NCBI RefSeq assembly: GCF_000024165.1
Contig: NC_013194.1
Span: 2,418,001 to 2,482,000, forward strand
Direction: 5' to 3'
DNA: 64,000 nucleotides
DNA from: Accumulibacter phosphatis
Lineage (GTDB): Bacteria > Pseudomonadota > Gammaproteobacteria > Burkholderiales > Rhodocyclaceae
The notes below the pieces were generated by a model that was given only the letters and a program-made list of their open reading frames with translations, was not told where the DNA came from and did not search any database. The first letter of the stretch is position 1. Each line of letters starts with the position of its first letter. Position numbers and translations under genes: made by a program. Of this stretch, positions 55,547 through 64,000 are shown in pieces.

Positions 55547-55834
55547 TCAAACGATCAGAAAAACATCGACCGGCGGCTGTATCGCCCGCCCCAGCATGTC
55601 GCGCGTCATGCGTGGATCGAGCTGAAAGATGTGCACCCGGTCTTCGCCGGGATCGATCAGCTCGCCCAGCGTGAGCCGGACCTCGCGCAACTCGGCCGCC
55701 GTCAGCCAGCACTCGAAGAACGACTTCTGGCCGCCGATCTTGTAGGCCATGAGGAATTTGTGCACGCGCCGCCGGATCTTCGTCTCGCAGACGTCGTAGC
55801 AGACCAGGAACAGGGTTCGCGCCGCATCACTCAT
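55547..55834 (-). CDS. cas2: CRISPR-associated Cas2 (first copy)
   Basis: The 95-residue protein has the catalytic strand TLFLVCYDVCETKIRRRVHKFLMAY (Asp in YDV) and the ending DRVHIFQLDPRMTRDMLGRAIQPPVDVFLIV. It begins the cas2-cas1-cas2 run on the minus strand. It is separated from the upstream HTH gene by about 170 bases of featureless sequence. Confidence 0.93.
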   Translation of the reverse strand: MSDAARTLFLVCYDVCETKIRRRVHKFLMAYKIGGQKSFFECWLTAAELREVRLTLGELIDPGEDRVHIFQLDPRMTRDMLGRAIQPPVDVFLIV

Positions 55835-56002
55835 GCCGCCACGATAGGCCGCCTGGGCGTCGATGTCAGGCGCGGCAAGCTTGCCGGAGTGGGTGGGCGT
55901 GCAGGAGAGGGGGCGTCACGACGCCGCAAGAGCGGGAGCGAATTTCGCCGCCAGCGCAGGCGGCGCTCCGTGCATCAGAACCCGGCAACCTGCGGCGACA
56001 CG

Positions 56003-56275
56003 TCACGTGGTCCCGCGCAAGTACCTATCGACGTGAATATCGTCGAACGAACACAGCAGCCCACCCCGTTCCGTACGTTCGATGAGGCCCAGGGTCACCA
56101 GGACGCCGACGTCCTGGTGAACGCGCTTCACGTCGCGCTCCAGTCGCTGCGCCAGTTCTCGTACGGGCACTTCCCCCAAGCCCTGCAGAATAGGCAGGAT
56201 GCCCCAGCGGCGATCCGTCAGCCTCCCAGAAAATGCCGACGGCGGAAGTGCGTCAGGACCCCGCCAGATCACCAT
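56003..56275 (-). CDS. HVO_A0114-like winged-helix protein
   Basis: The 90-residue reading starts at MVIWRGPDALPPSAFSG. The winged helix (ILPILQGLGEVPVRELAQRLERDVKRVHQDVGVLVTLGLIERTERGGLL) followed by SFDDIHVDRYL is the pattern of HVO_A0114-type DNA-binding proteins, often antitoxins next to small toxins. The same frame stays open upstream to 56536 through a tandem repeat region, which would add a His/Asp-rich N-terminus that no family member has. I therefore take the internal start, but the ribosome site is weak. It may be a remnant. Confidence 0.6.
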   Translation of the reverse strand: MVIWRGPDALPPSAFSGRLTDRRWGILPILQGLGEVPVRELAQRLERDVKRVHQDVGVLVTLGLIERTERGGLLCSFDDIHVDRYLRGTT

Positions 56276-56285
56276 CTGAATCTTC

Positions 56286-56503
56286 GTTCCATCGTCGAGA
56301 TCAATCGACGCATCAATATGGTGCGTGATTCTATCGCCGACATGGATCGCTTCATCATCGCGATGGAGTGGTCCATCTTCATGATGGAGTGGTGCATCAA
56401 GATGGTGCGTCGTTCCGTTTCGGCGATTGATCAGCGCATTACGGTGGTGCGTCGTTCCATGTTTGCCATGGAACGATCCATCGTCGGCAAGGAATCGTGG
56501 CTC
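56286..56503. repeat. Five degenerate 42-bp tandem repeats
   Basis: Five units of about 42 bp follow one another (starts near 56286, 56328, 56371, 56412 and 56454). They share GTTCCATC at the beginning and ATGGTGCGTC at the end. In the plus frame they give 14-residue repeats of the type S-I-x-x-I/M-D/E-x-R-I-x-x-V-R-R (for example SVSAIDQRITVVRR), an amphipathic pattern. In the minus frame they give THH-rich repeats. No start with a ribosome site is evident in the plus frame. Confidence 0.6.
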
Positions 56504-56671
56504 TTCGGCAATCCGCCATGCGTTGCGGTGATCCATCGTTGGCTGCCGTCGATCGGCGGGCGACTGGCGCCGCCGCGCCGGTGCGCCATTGGCGGTGGCG
56601 GTGCCCTGCGGCGAGTGCGGCGACGGCCCGGAACAGCGCGTTGCTCACGTGTCCAGGCCAGGCCGCTCGCG

Positions 56672-57139
56672 TCAGCCGGGTGCGGCGACCTTTCTGGCCC
56701 TGCGCGCGAAGCGGCGGCCGAGGTCGTCCAGTGTCTCCTCGAGCGCGCCGGTGCCGACGTTATGGACCTTGGCGTACTGGTAGACCAGCAAGGCCGCGGC
56801 GTAGGCTTCGCTACCGGCAGCAAAATAGGTGTCGTCGACCTTGCGCAGCAACGTCTGAACGGCGTGGTGCAGCGGGTAGATGTCTTCGACCAATTCAACA
56901 TCCGCACGGAATTCTGCGAGGCTCAAGCTCGCGGGCAGGATTTCAGGGTGCGCCTCGGCAACGGCAAGCGCCTTGACGACGAAGGAGCGATTCATTTCAC
57001 CGAACTTCGGCATCGCCGCCCGTTCTTCGGTGCTCAGGTTGATCAGGAAAGGCAGGGCTTCGGCCAGCGTGGCCAGAGCCGCTTGCGCCTTCTCGCGCTG
57101 CTCGGTGGTGAAGACGGCGTCAATACGATTGGATGGCAT
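56672..57139 (-). CDS. Conserved hypothetical protein (155 aa)
   Basis: The start MPSNRIDAVFTTEQREKAQAAL is preceded by AAGGAGAG. The protein is soluble and mostly helical: ALATLAEALPFLINLSTEERAAMPKFGEMNRSFVVKALAVAEAHPEILP, then VQTLLRKVDDTYFAAGSEAYAAALLVYQYAKVH. I have seen this sequence type as an unnamed family in many genomes; function unknown. Complete length. It lies just beyond the trailer end of the CRISPR array on the same strand. Confidence 0.8.
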   Translation of the reverse strand: MPSNRIDAVFTTEQREKAQAALATLAEALPFLINLSTEERAAMPKFGEMNRSFVVKALAVAEAHPEILPASLSLAEFRADVELVEDIYPLHHAVQTLLRKVDDTYFAAGSEAYAAALLVYQYAKVHNVGTGALEETLDDLGRRFARRARKVAAPG

Positions 57140-57440
57140 GAGTTCTCTCCTTGGGTTCATCAGCACGAAACCATTTCGCGCTGCGTGGCATTAGAAGGGA
57201 GTGTCTCACGGCCTGTCAAGAGCGGGACGAGAGGTGGGAAATGGCCGCGTTCAGCGTCTTTGGGGGGTCGATGAATCCGTAGCGCCATCCGCGAGGCGAC
57301 GGTCTTCCGCTATTCCGGCCCATCTCGTGTTTCTGCTATCTGCAGGAAGCCCGCTCTTGGGCACGCCCTGCGCGACACGCTCGGCCAGTTCCGTCGCAAC
57401 CAGCGCGCAAGTCGATACGTCAGACGACGGACTCTGCTGG
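57140..57440. other. CRISPR trailer-side non-coding region (about 300 bp)
   Basis: No supported gene lies here. The minus-frame reading (from the degenerate repeat toward 57251) could be debris of an older gene but matches nothing I know. The region must hold the promoter of the 56672-57139 gene. Confidence 0.4.
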
Positions 57441-57472
57441 CAATCCTCGTGATTCCAGGGCGGCTTGGTGAC
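57441..57472 (-). repeat. Degenerate terminal CRISPR repeat
   Basis: These 32 bases match the last 32 of the 36-base repeat at 24 positions (75%). A 34-base spacer (57473-57506) separates it from the first perfect repeat. Degenerate repeats mark the leader-distal end, so the array is oriented with its leader on the right. Confidence 0.8.
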
Positions 57473-57506
57473 TCCCACAGACTGCGTCGACTGATCTACC
57501 CAAGTG

Positions 57507-60500
57507 GTCTCAATCCCTTTGATTTCAGGGCTGGTTACTGACTCAAACAGCTTCATGTCATGGGAACAGGCTGCGGGTCTCAATCCCTTTGATTTCAGGG
57601 CTGGTTACTGACCTGGCTCGCACGTCGCCAGCACGCCTTGGGTTAGTCTCAATCCCTTTGATTTCAGGGCTGGTTACTGACAGATTCCACTGATTAAGGA
57701 ATATCTCCTCTCACGGTCTCAATCCCTTTGATTTCAGGGCTGGTTACTGACTCAAATCTGCAATAAGGAAAACTGGAAGGCTCGTCTCAATCCCTTTGAT
57801 TTCAGGGCTGGTTACTGGCACATCCTGGCAAGCGGCATGACGCAATCCGAGTCTCAATCCCTTTGATTTCAGGGCTGGTTACTGACGGCTATTTGGTCAA
57901 TTCAAAGGCATTGGCCGAAACGTCTCAATCCCTTTGATTTCAGGGCTGGTTACTGACCTTCTCTATACAGCAGTGACTCGGGCAGCAGAGTCTCAATCCC
58001 TTTGATTTCAGGGCTGGTTACTGACTGATACAGGAAGGAGTATAGAATGGACGTAGATCGTCTCAATCCCTTTGATTTCAGGGCTGGTTACTGACTCAGA
58101 GCGGAAACCTGAAGATGAGTAACGTGGCATCGGTCTCAATCCCTTTGATTTCAGGGCTGGTTACTGACGGCCAGCGGCGTTGATCAGGCCGTCGCATTCA
58201 GGGTCTCAATCCCTTTGATTTCAGGGCTGGTTACTGACATTGCACAGATTGCACAGGCTGCACAGATTGTAAGGTCTCAATCCCTTTGATTTCAGGGCTG
58301 GTTACTGACCGGCGTTATCTTTTCCGTCAATGCGGTTGTTCTTGTCTCAATCCCTTTGATTTCAGGGCTGGTTACTGACGGAAGACCCAACTAAAGAAGA
58401 GGCGCTGGCCAGTCTCAATCCCTTTGATTTCAGGGCTGGTTACTGACGGCGGTGACCACTACATCACGCTATCTGTGCAGTCTCAATCCCTTTGATTTCA
58501 GGGCTGGTTACTGACTGGACTCGGCGGCAAAGACCAGACGCGGGCCGAGGTCTCAATCCCTTTGATTTCAGGGCTGGTTACTGACAGAAACGGGAGCCAA
58601 GACCATGACCACTACCGCGAGTCTCAATCCCTTTGATTTCAGGGCTGGTTACTGACTCAGAAACGTTCTTCAGCGGCGTGCTCTTTCGCTGTCTCAATCC
58701 CTTTGATTTCAGGGCTGGTTACTGACGTGGAGTCGCTTGAAGGCCAGGTTGCGAAGTTGCGGTCTCAATCCCTTTGATTTCAGGGCTGGTTACTGACAAA
58801 CCATCGCACACATACGAAAGGATACAGCGAGTCTCAATCCCTTTGATTTCAGGGCTGGTTACTGACGGCTGTCTCTTGTCAAGCCGACGCGCAGCAATCG
58901 TCTCAATCCCTTTGATTTCAGGGCTGGTTACTGACGTATGTTCAAACGAATAATCGAAGAGCTGGTTTCGTCTCAATCCCTTTGATTTCAGGGCTGGTTA
59001 CTGACGGAGAATCTTCCAATGAAGGTTCTTGTTTCTTTGTCTCAATCCCTTTGATTTCAGGGCTGGTTACTGACGGAACTGGGAGAAGCGTTGGCGTTCC
59101 AAGGTACGTCTCAATCCCTTTGATTTCAGGGCTGGTTACTGACCAAGGCATGGCGTACGCACCATGCGGAAAACCTCGTGTCTCAATCCCTTTGATTTCA
59201 GGGCTGGTTACTGACGCTGAGAAGGCGCGTGTAGTGTCCGTGTCAGGGCAGTCTCAATCCCTTTGATTTCAGGGCTGGTTACTGACGAGCGTGTCAAGCT
59301 GTGCGGCCGCTGTATCCCGCGTCTCAATCCCTTTGATTTCAGGGCTGGTTACTGACCCTGCGAGATTGCCGCACCGAGAGGGTGGCAACGTCTCAATCCC
59401 TTTGATTTCAGGGCTGGTTACTGACAGAGCTTCGCCAGGATGTTGATTGGGCGTACCTGGTCTCAATCCCTTTGATTTCAGGGCTGGTTACTGACAAATG
59501 GCTTTTGTATGCGTGGCACCTATTGACGAGTCTCAATCCCTTTGATTTCAGGGCTGGTTACTGACCCAATCGCTGATCGAGGACTGAACCATGAGCACAC
59601 GTCTCAATCCCTTTGATTTCAGGGCTGGTTACTGACATTTCGACTTGGCTTGATAGTCCATTATAATGTCTCAATCCCTTTGATTTCAGGGCTGGTTACT
59701 GACACGACGACAAACAGCGCACGGCGCACGGATTTCAGTCTCAATCCCTTTGATTTCAGGGCTGGTTACTGACAGTTTGAAGCCCTCGTTGTCGAATCCA
59801 AAGCCGCCGTCTCAATCCCTTTGATTTCAGGGCTGGTTACTGACGGTTGGAAAATGCTGCAAAGGAAAAAGCCGCACTCGGTCTCAATCCCTTTGATTTC
59901 AGGGCTGGTTACTGACCGAGGTTGTGCTTTACCGGTGCGTGCCGATCGGGTCTCAATCCCTTTGATTTCAGGGCTGGTTACTGACGACGATCGAGCAAGA
60001 GGCGATCGATCTGGAAAGTCTCAATCCCTTTGATTTCAGGGCTGGTTACTGACCCGATTGGTATTGGCATGGCCATGGGCTACGGGTCTCAATCCCTTTG
60101 ATTTCAGGGCTGGTTACTGACCGCATTCGGCCCAGCAAGGGCTGCCGCCTTCAGGTCTCAATCCCTTTGATTTCAGGGCTGGTTACTGACAGCCGTGTCT
60201 CGCACGGCCGCACGAGACACTTTGTCTCAATCCCTTTGATTTCAGGGCTGGTTACTGACGGTGAAGACCGTTGCACCTGCCGCTGCCGCTGACGTCTCAA
60301 TCCCTTTGATTTCAGGGCTGGTTACTGACATCAATTGGTTCCCGTTAGCGAGCGGGTATCTATTCCGTCTCAATCCCTTTGATTTCAGGGCTGGTTACTG
60401 ACTGCGCTGTATGCCACAGAGCCAAACAGGGAATTTTCGTCTCAATCCCTTTGATTTCAGGGCTGGTTACTGACGTCGGCACGTGGTGCATCAGATCGGG

Positions 60501-61953
60501 CAACGGGGTCTCAATCCCTTTGATTTCAGGGCTGGTTACTGACCCGGCAGTGGCGTCCCCTACTCGACCCTGACCGTCTCAATCCCTTTGATTTCAGGGC
60601 TGGTTACTGACCTATTTGCTATGTCTAATATGGTTACCGTTTCCGAGGTCTCAATCCCTTTGATTTCAGGGCTGGTTACTGACTGCCGGGCTCGGCGAAG
60701 GCAAGCACATTGCGCAACGTCTCAATCCCTTTGATTTCAGGGCTGGTTACTGACCTCGTCACCATTTCCGTAGCCGAACGGTTGAGCAGCGTCTCAATCC
60801 CTTTGATTTCAGGGCTGGTTACTGACGTGCAGAAGCGATCACATGATGCCTGGGCCGCCGCGTCTCAATCCCTTTGATTTCAGGGCTGGTTACTGACTCC
60901 TCGCGCTGGCTCGCACGTCGGCGGCGCGCCTTGGTCTCAATCCCTTTGATTTCAGGGCTGGTTACTGACCTCTGGTGTTTTGCCGAGCCGACCGGCCAGG
61001 ATGTGTCTCAATCCCTTTGATTTCAGGGCTGGTTACTGACAAAAAAATGCCTGAAATGCGGGTTCAAATTCCTGAGTCTCAATCCCTTTGATTTCAGGGC
61101 TGGTTACTGACTCTGCTGCGAGCGCCGGCCGGCGCCGCATGCAACGTCTCAATCCCTTTGATTTCAGGGCTGGTTACTGACTCAAAGGCCGCGCAAACTG
61201 AGCCGGTCAGCCCTGGTCTCAATCCCTTTGATTTCAGGGCTGGTTACTGACGCAAGGGCTGCCGCCTACCAGGCCTCGGAATTGCCGTCTCAATCCCTTT
61301 GATTTCAGGGCTGGTTACTGACCAACAATGCTTTACGGATGCGAACTCCCCGAGGAGTCTCAATCCCTTTGATTTCAGGGCTGGTTACTGACTCGCGCTT
61401 CCTTTGCTGCCAGGATCCGGAGTCGCGGTCTCAATCCCTTTGATTTCAGGGCTGGTTACTGACTGGCTCAGCCGGGTGCGTCAGACAAAAATTCGGTCTC
61501 AATCCCTTTGATTTCAGGGCTGGTTACTGACGTGTACGACGACATCCAAGGCGGCCCGGAAGGCGTGTCTCAATCCCTTTGATTTCAGGGCTGGTTACTG
61601 ACCACTCGCTAATCCTCTGCCGGAACAGATTATTTTTGTCTCAATCCCTTTGATTTCAGGGCTGGTTACTGACGCATATAAACGGGCTGCGCACGGCAAA
61701 CGGGTCTCAATCCCTTTGATTTCAGGGCTGGTTACTGACACACCCACAGCAGCCGCGGCGGCACGCATGGCGGAGTCTCAATCCCTTTGATTTCAGGGCT
61801 GGTTACTGACAGACCGACACCGGCCAGGCGGAACCTGGGGCGAGACGTCTCAATCCCTTTGATTTCAGGGCTGGTTACTGACGTAGCGCTGGCCATGATG
61901 GGAGTAACGCAAAAATTGTCTCAATCCCTTTGATTTCAGGGCTGGTTACTGAC
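57507..61953 (-). CRISPR. CRISPR array, 64 repeats of 36 bp, 63 spacers
   Basis: I count 64 copies of a 36-base repeat starting at 57507 and ending at 61953. Read on the plus strand it begins GTCTCAATCCCTTTGATTTC and ends AGGGCTGGTTACTGAC. On the transcribed minus strand it ends ATTGAGAC, the classical 5' handle of crRNAs. Spacers are 30-37 nt. One repeat (57784-57819) has a base change near its end (GGC for GAC); the others I checked are identical. The array lies between cas6 and the trailer. The last repeat stops 5 bases before the cas6 stop codon. Short open frames across it (IPLISGLVTD-type peptides) are artefacts. Confidence 0.98.
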
Positions 61954-61958
61954 TGCAC

Positions 61959-63080
61959 CTACGGGATTCTGGCTTGCCTTTCAAACACTTGGCGGAGGCG
62001 TTCGCAGCTTTTCTCCTCGGCCTCGGAGATGTCTCCTGGCACGCGCTGCGCGAGCTTGTATCCGCCAAGTCCGAAAGCCGCTTCTTTACCGACGTGCAAC
62101 CACTCTCCAAGCTGTAGCAGCGGCGCGAAGGGGGCCAGTTTACCCTCGAAGTGCCAGGTGCCGACGACACCGCCAAGGCTCATCTTCTGCCGCTGTCGTG
62201 ACGAGAAGCGGGTCCAGTCGAGCCAGGCCAGGTTTTTCTCGTCGCGAACACTTGCGCAGGCAGTGCCCAGGGCTGCGAAGTCTTCCACCAGGGGACCCGC
62301 AGAATGGAACTCGGCAAGCAGACTGGCACGGCGGGCCAGAGCCATGAGCAGTGTTCGTGCCTGCAGCTTTTCGGGTGGCAGGGCATGGCCGTTCTGCTGC
62401 AGCCGCAAAGGCGTCTCGAAGCGGAGTGTGGCGGTGCTGGCCAGCCCATCGTCTGCTTGGCCGACAAGGGGAATTACCTGCGCATGCGCGGCGATCGTGC
62501 CGATCTCCGGGCGGTGGATTTCCTCATCGCCGGTCGCGCTGCAATGGACGACGCGAACGAGATCCGCCGTGCCGTCACCGGCGCCGACGCCACGCCCGAG
62601 CGCTCGTCGCCAGGCGAGGATGATCAGCGGCAATTCCTGCAGCGCCCGGCCGATCAGGACGTGGTGAAAAGTCAGCGTCTCGCCGGCGGCGAGCACGCGG
62701 CTGCCCCAGGCCGGCGGCTCGATGACGTAGGGGGCCGGAATCTGCGAGAACTTCTGCAGGCTGTGCGCCGCCGGTGGCGGCGGCGCGAAAATCGCCGGAT
62801 ACGGGCATGAACCGATAAGCGGGCAAGCGGCACATTCCTTCTGCCGAGTCATGCAGGCGAGTTGCCGCAGCGCATGGCCGAAGGCGCCGCGCAACATCGA
62901 ACCCGAATAGTCGGGCAGCCGAATCGGCTGCCGGGCCTGGAATTCGAAGCGGTAGCGGGCGACCGGGAAGGAGGCCGCACGGCTCAGCAGGTGCGCAGTG
63001 TTGATGCCTTGCTGGTACTTGGGTTGCTGCTCGGCGCGGAGGTTGGCGGACGGTTCGAGTTCCATGCGGGTCTGTCTCAT
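61959..63080 (-). CDS. cas6: CRISPR repeat endoribonuclease Cas6 (PF10040 type)
   Basis: The 373-residue protein starts MRQTRMELEPSANL. The N-terminal half has RYRFEFQARQPIRLPDYSGSMLRGAFGHAL and a cysteine cluster CAACPLIGSCPY (with an upstream C in ACMTRQKEC), a possible zinc site. The C-terminal Cas6 domain contains WLDWTRFSSRQRQKMSLGG and the glycine-rich WLHVGKEAAFGLGGYKL loop that binds repeat RNA. It cuts the array transcript. It starts 3 bases after the CARF-HEPN gene and its stop is 5 bases from the array, so all three are probably co-transcribed. Confidence 0.9.
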   Translation of the reverse strand: MRQTRMELEPSANLRAEQQPKYQQGINTAHLLSRAASFPVARYRFEFQARQPIRLPDYSGSMLRGAFGHALRQLACMTRQKECAACPLIGSCPYPAIFAPPPPAAHSLQKFSQIPAPYVIEPPAWGSRVLAAGETLTFHHVLIGRALQELPLIILAWRRALGRGVGAGDGTADLVRVVHCSATGDEEIHRPEIGTIAAHAQVIPLVGQADDGLASTATLRFETPLRLQQNGHALPPEKLQARTLLMALARRASLLAEFHSAGPLVEDFAALGTACASVRDEKNLAWLDWTRFSSRQRQKMSLGGVVGTWHFEGKLAPFAPLLQLGEWLHVGKEAAFGLGGYKLAQRVPGDISEAEEKSCERLRQVFERQARIP

Positions 63081-63083
63081 CGG

Positions 63084-64000
63084 CTAGAAAAGCTTGTTGC
63101 GCAGTTCTTTGAGGAGCTTGCGCAGGCTGCTTTCGTCGGCGATTATCTTGGCGCTCTCGTCTGCCTGCTCCCCATGCGATCGGACGCCGTGCGCTAGAGC
63201 ATTGCGCAGGTTCTTGAGCTGCGCGGCCGCCGGTGTTGTCTTTCTGACATTGTCGAAGGCGTCGTCGCGTTCCTTGGGGTCGGTGTCATTACATTTCGCG
63301 GCGAAGCAGGTACGAGTGACGAAAGACTCGTACAGGAAGGTGGCGGCGCGCAGATAGTCGCTCCGTTTGAGGTAGGCGTCGGCGAGGGAGAGTTCACGGT
63401 CGTGGCGCGTTGGCCCGCGAAACCAGCCGATGCGCTCCTTTAGCGTTTCGCGGAAAAGTCCGCCGAGTGGGCCGTCGTGGATCTCGATCGAAGGAAACAC
63501 TCTCCTCAGGTTCTTCACTGCGAGTTCCGGATTGCTGGTGCGTTCGCAGTAAGCGGCGTCGGCCAGCAACTTGGCGCGCCCCTCGGGCATGTCGTCCTTG
63601 ACGAGCAGCGGCTCGAAGACACCGTAGTCCCCGTCCTTGTCGTAGGTGGCCAGTGCGTCGACCCAGTCGAGCATGGCCAGCAAACCGCCAAGCCTGAGCA
63701 CTGGCGTTTCGCCTTCAGGCGGCGTCATCTCCAGCGCGCCATAATAGATTTCCTCGACTTCGACGCGAACGACTCTTCCCAGATAGCGTGCGGCCACCAG
63801 CGCGAGCATCGGCAGGTGGCGAAAGCCGTGCGTGACATCGATCCAGAGGCGCTCGCCGGGCTGTAGGACGGCCGCCAGGCGACGCAGGATCTCGGCTTGT
63901 TCGGCCCCGTCGCGGGCATAAGGGATAAGCAGGCAGTCGACGGGGATGCCGAGCCGTTTGGCGAGTTGCAGGCGCGGCAGGTTGAGGAGGTGCTCACTGA
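63084..64000 (-). CDS. CARF-HEPN CRISPR accessory protein (DxTHG / Csx2-TM1812-like), 5' end outside window
   Basis: The frame is open to the window edge, so the N-terminus is missing; 304 residues are visible. The signature DVTHGFRHLPML (DxTHG) in the CARF domain is encoded near 63810-63845. The C-terminus has a HEPN RNase motif R-x4-H (KNLRNALAHG). Members are ring-oligoadenylate-activated RNases (Csm6/Csx1-like) of type III CRISPR systems, which raises the odds that type III effector genes follow beyond the window. Confidence 0.88.
   Translation of the reverse strand, partial: SEHLLNLPRLQLAKRLGIPVDCLLIPYARDGAEQAEILRRLAAVLQPGERLWIDVTHGFRHLPMLALVAARYLGRVVRVEVEEIYYGALEMTPPEGETPVLRLGGLLAMLDWVDALATYDKDGDYGVFEPLLVKDDMPEGRAKLLADAAYCERTSNPELAVKNLRRVFPSIEIHDGPLGGLFRETLKERIGWFRGPTRHDRELSLADAYLKRSDYLRAATFLYESFVTRTCFAAKCNDTDPKERDDAFDNVRKTTPAAAQLKNLRNALAHGVRSHGEQADESAKIIADESSLRKLLKELRNKLF

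Noticed and set aside
57201..57452. 83-codon plus-strand frame before the array
   Set aside because: No ribosome site or family resemblance, and it ends in the degenerate repeat region.
57507..61953. Many short open frames inside the array (IPLISGLVTD or VTSPEIKGIET repeats)
   Set aside because: They are translations of the CRISPR repeat and spacers, with no ribosome sites.

Overview
This 64 kb window is GC-rich, densely coded bacterial chromosome. It most likely comes from a betaproteobacterium of the Rhodocyclales, possibly near Candidatus Accumulibacter. The reasons are a DUF2863 protein (a family I know from Betaproteobacteria), a PEP-CTERM exported protein with a sigma-54-type promoter, a bioA-F-H-C-D operon in the betaproteobacterial style, and an NhaR/TerC/HtpX membrane-stress cluster. 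The assignment is inferred from gene content, not from a marker gene. No rRNA or tRNA gene was recognised.

Region 1 (about 1-19.5 kb) is an accessory, defence-type island. A WYL-domain regulator (minus strand) diverges from a plus-strand operon. The operon encodes a 1768-residue DUF1998 superfamily II helicase with a C-terminal nuclease-like domain (Druantia DruE / DISARM DrmA+DrmB type), a SNF2-type helicase (DISARM DrmD type), a P-loop ATPase with a DUF234-like end, and a large N6-adenine DNA methyltransferase. The methyltransferase is cut off near its C-terminus by an IS3-family element. Beyond the IS lie a VWA-domain protein and a NERD-nuclease/superfamily I helicase fusion.

Region 2 (19.5-30 kb) is mostly housekeeping. 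It holds the biotin operon bioAFHCD (minus strand, ATGA overlaps) preceded by a DUF2863 gene, a carbohydrate-binding-like small protein, a DUF2934 protein with a histone-H1-like tail, a Cache-type chemoreceptor and an EamA permease.

Region 3 (30-45 kb, plus strand) holds signalling and export genes. They are the PEP-CTERM protein, MarC, a TrpX-like binding protein, a methyltransferase, an unusual fusion of sensor domains to an MFS transporter, an alanine/ornithine racemase-like enzyme, a patatin, a B12-binding radical SAM protein, a 7TM-DISM GGDEF-EAL protein and a DUF6880-like protein. The first four after MarC look like one transcription unit.

Region 4 (45-53.3 kb) has NhaR (minus) diverging from a tightly packed plus-strand operon: ribosome hibernation factor, TerC, UspA, Bax-inhibitor-1-like, DUF2062, YqaA, a voltage-gated sodium channel with selectivity filter TLESWSM, and HtpX. 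Together they suggest a sodium and membrane-stress module.

Region 5 (53.4-64 kb) is a CRISPR locus on the minus strand next to a Phd/ParE-type toxin-antitoxin pair. Read in the direction of transcription it runs: CARF-HEPN effector (DxTHG family, continuing past the window edge), cas6, an array of 64 perfect or near-perfect 36-bp repeats plus one degenerate end repeat, two small genes, then cas2-cas1-cas2. The effector genes lie outside the window. The CARF-HEPN protein suggests a type III component.
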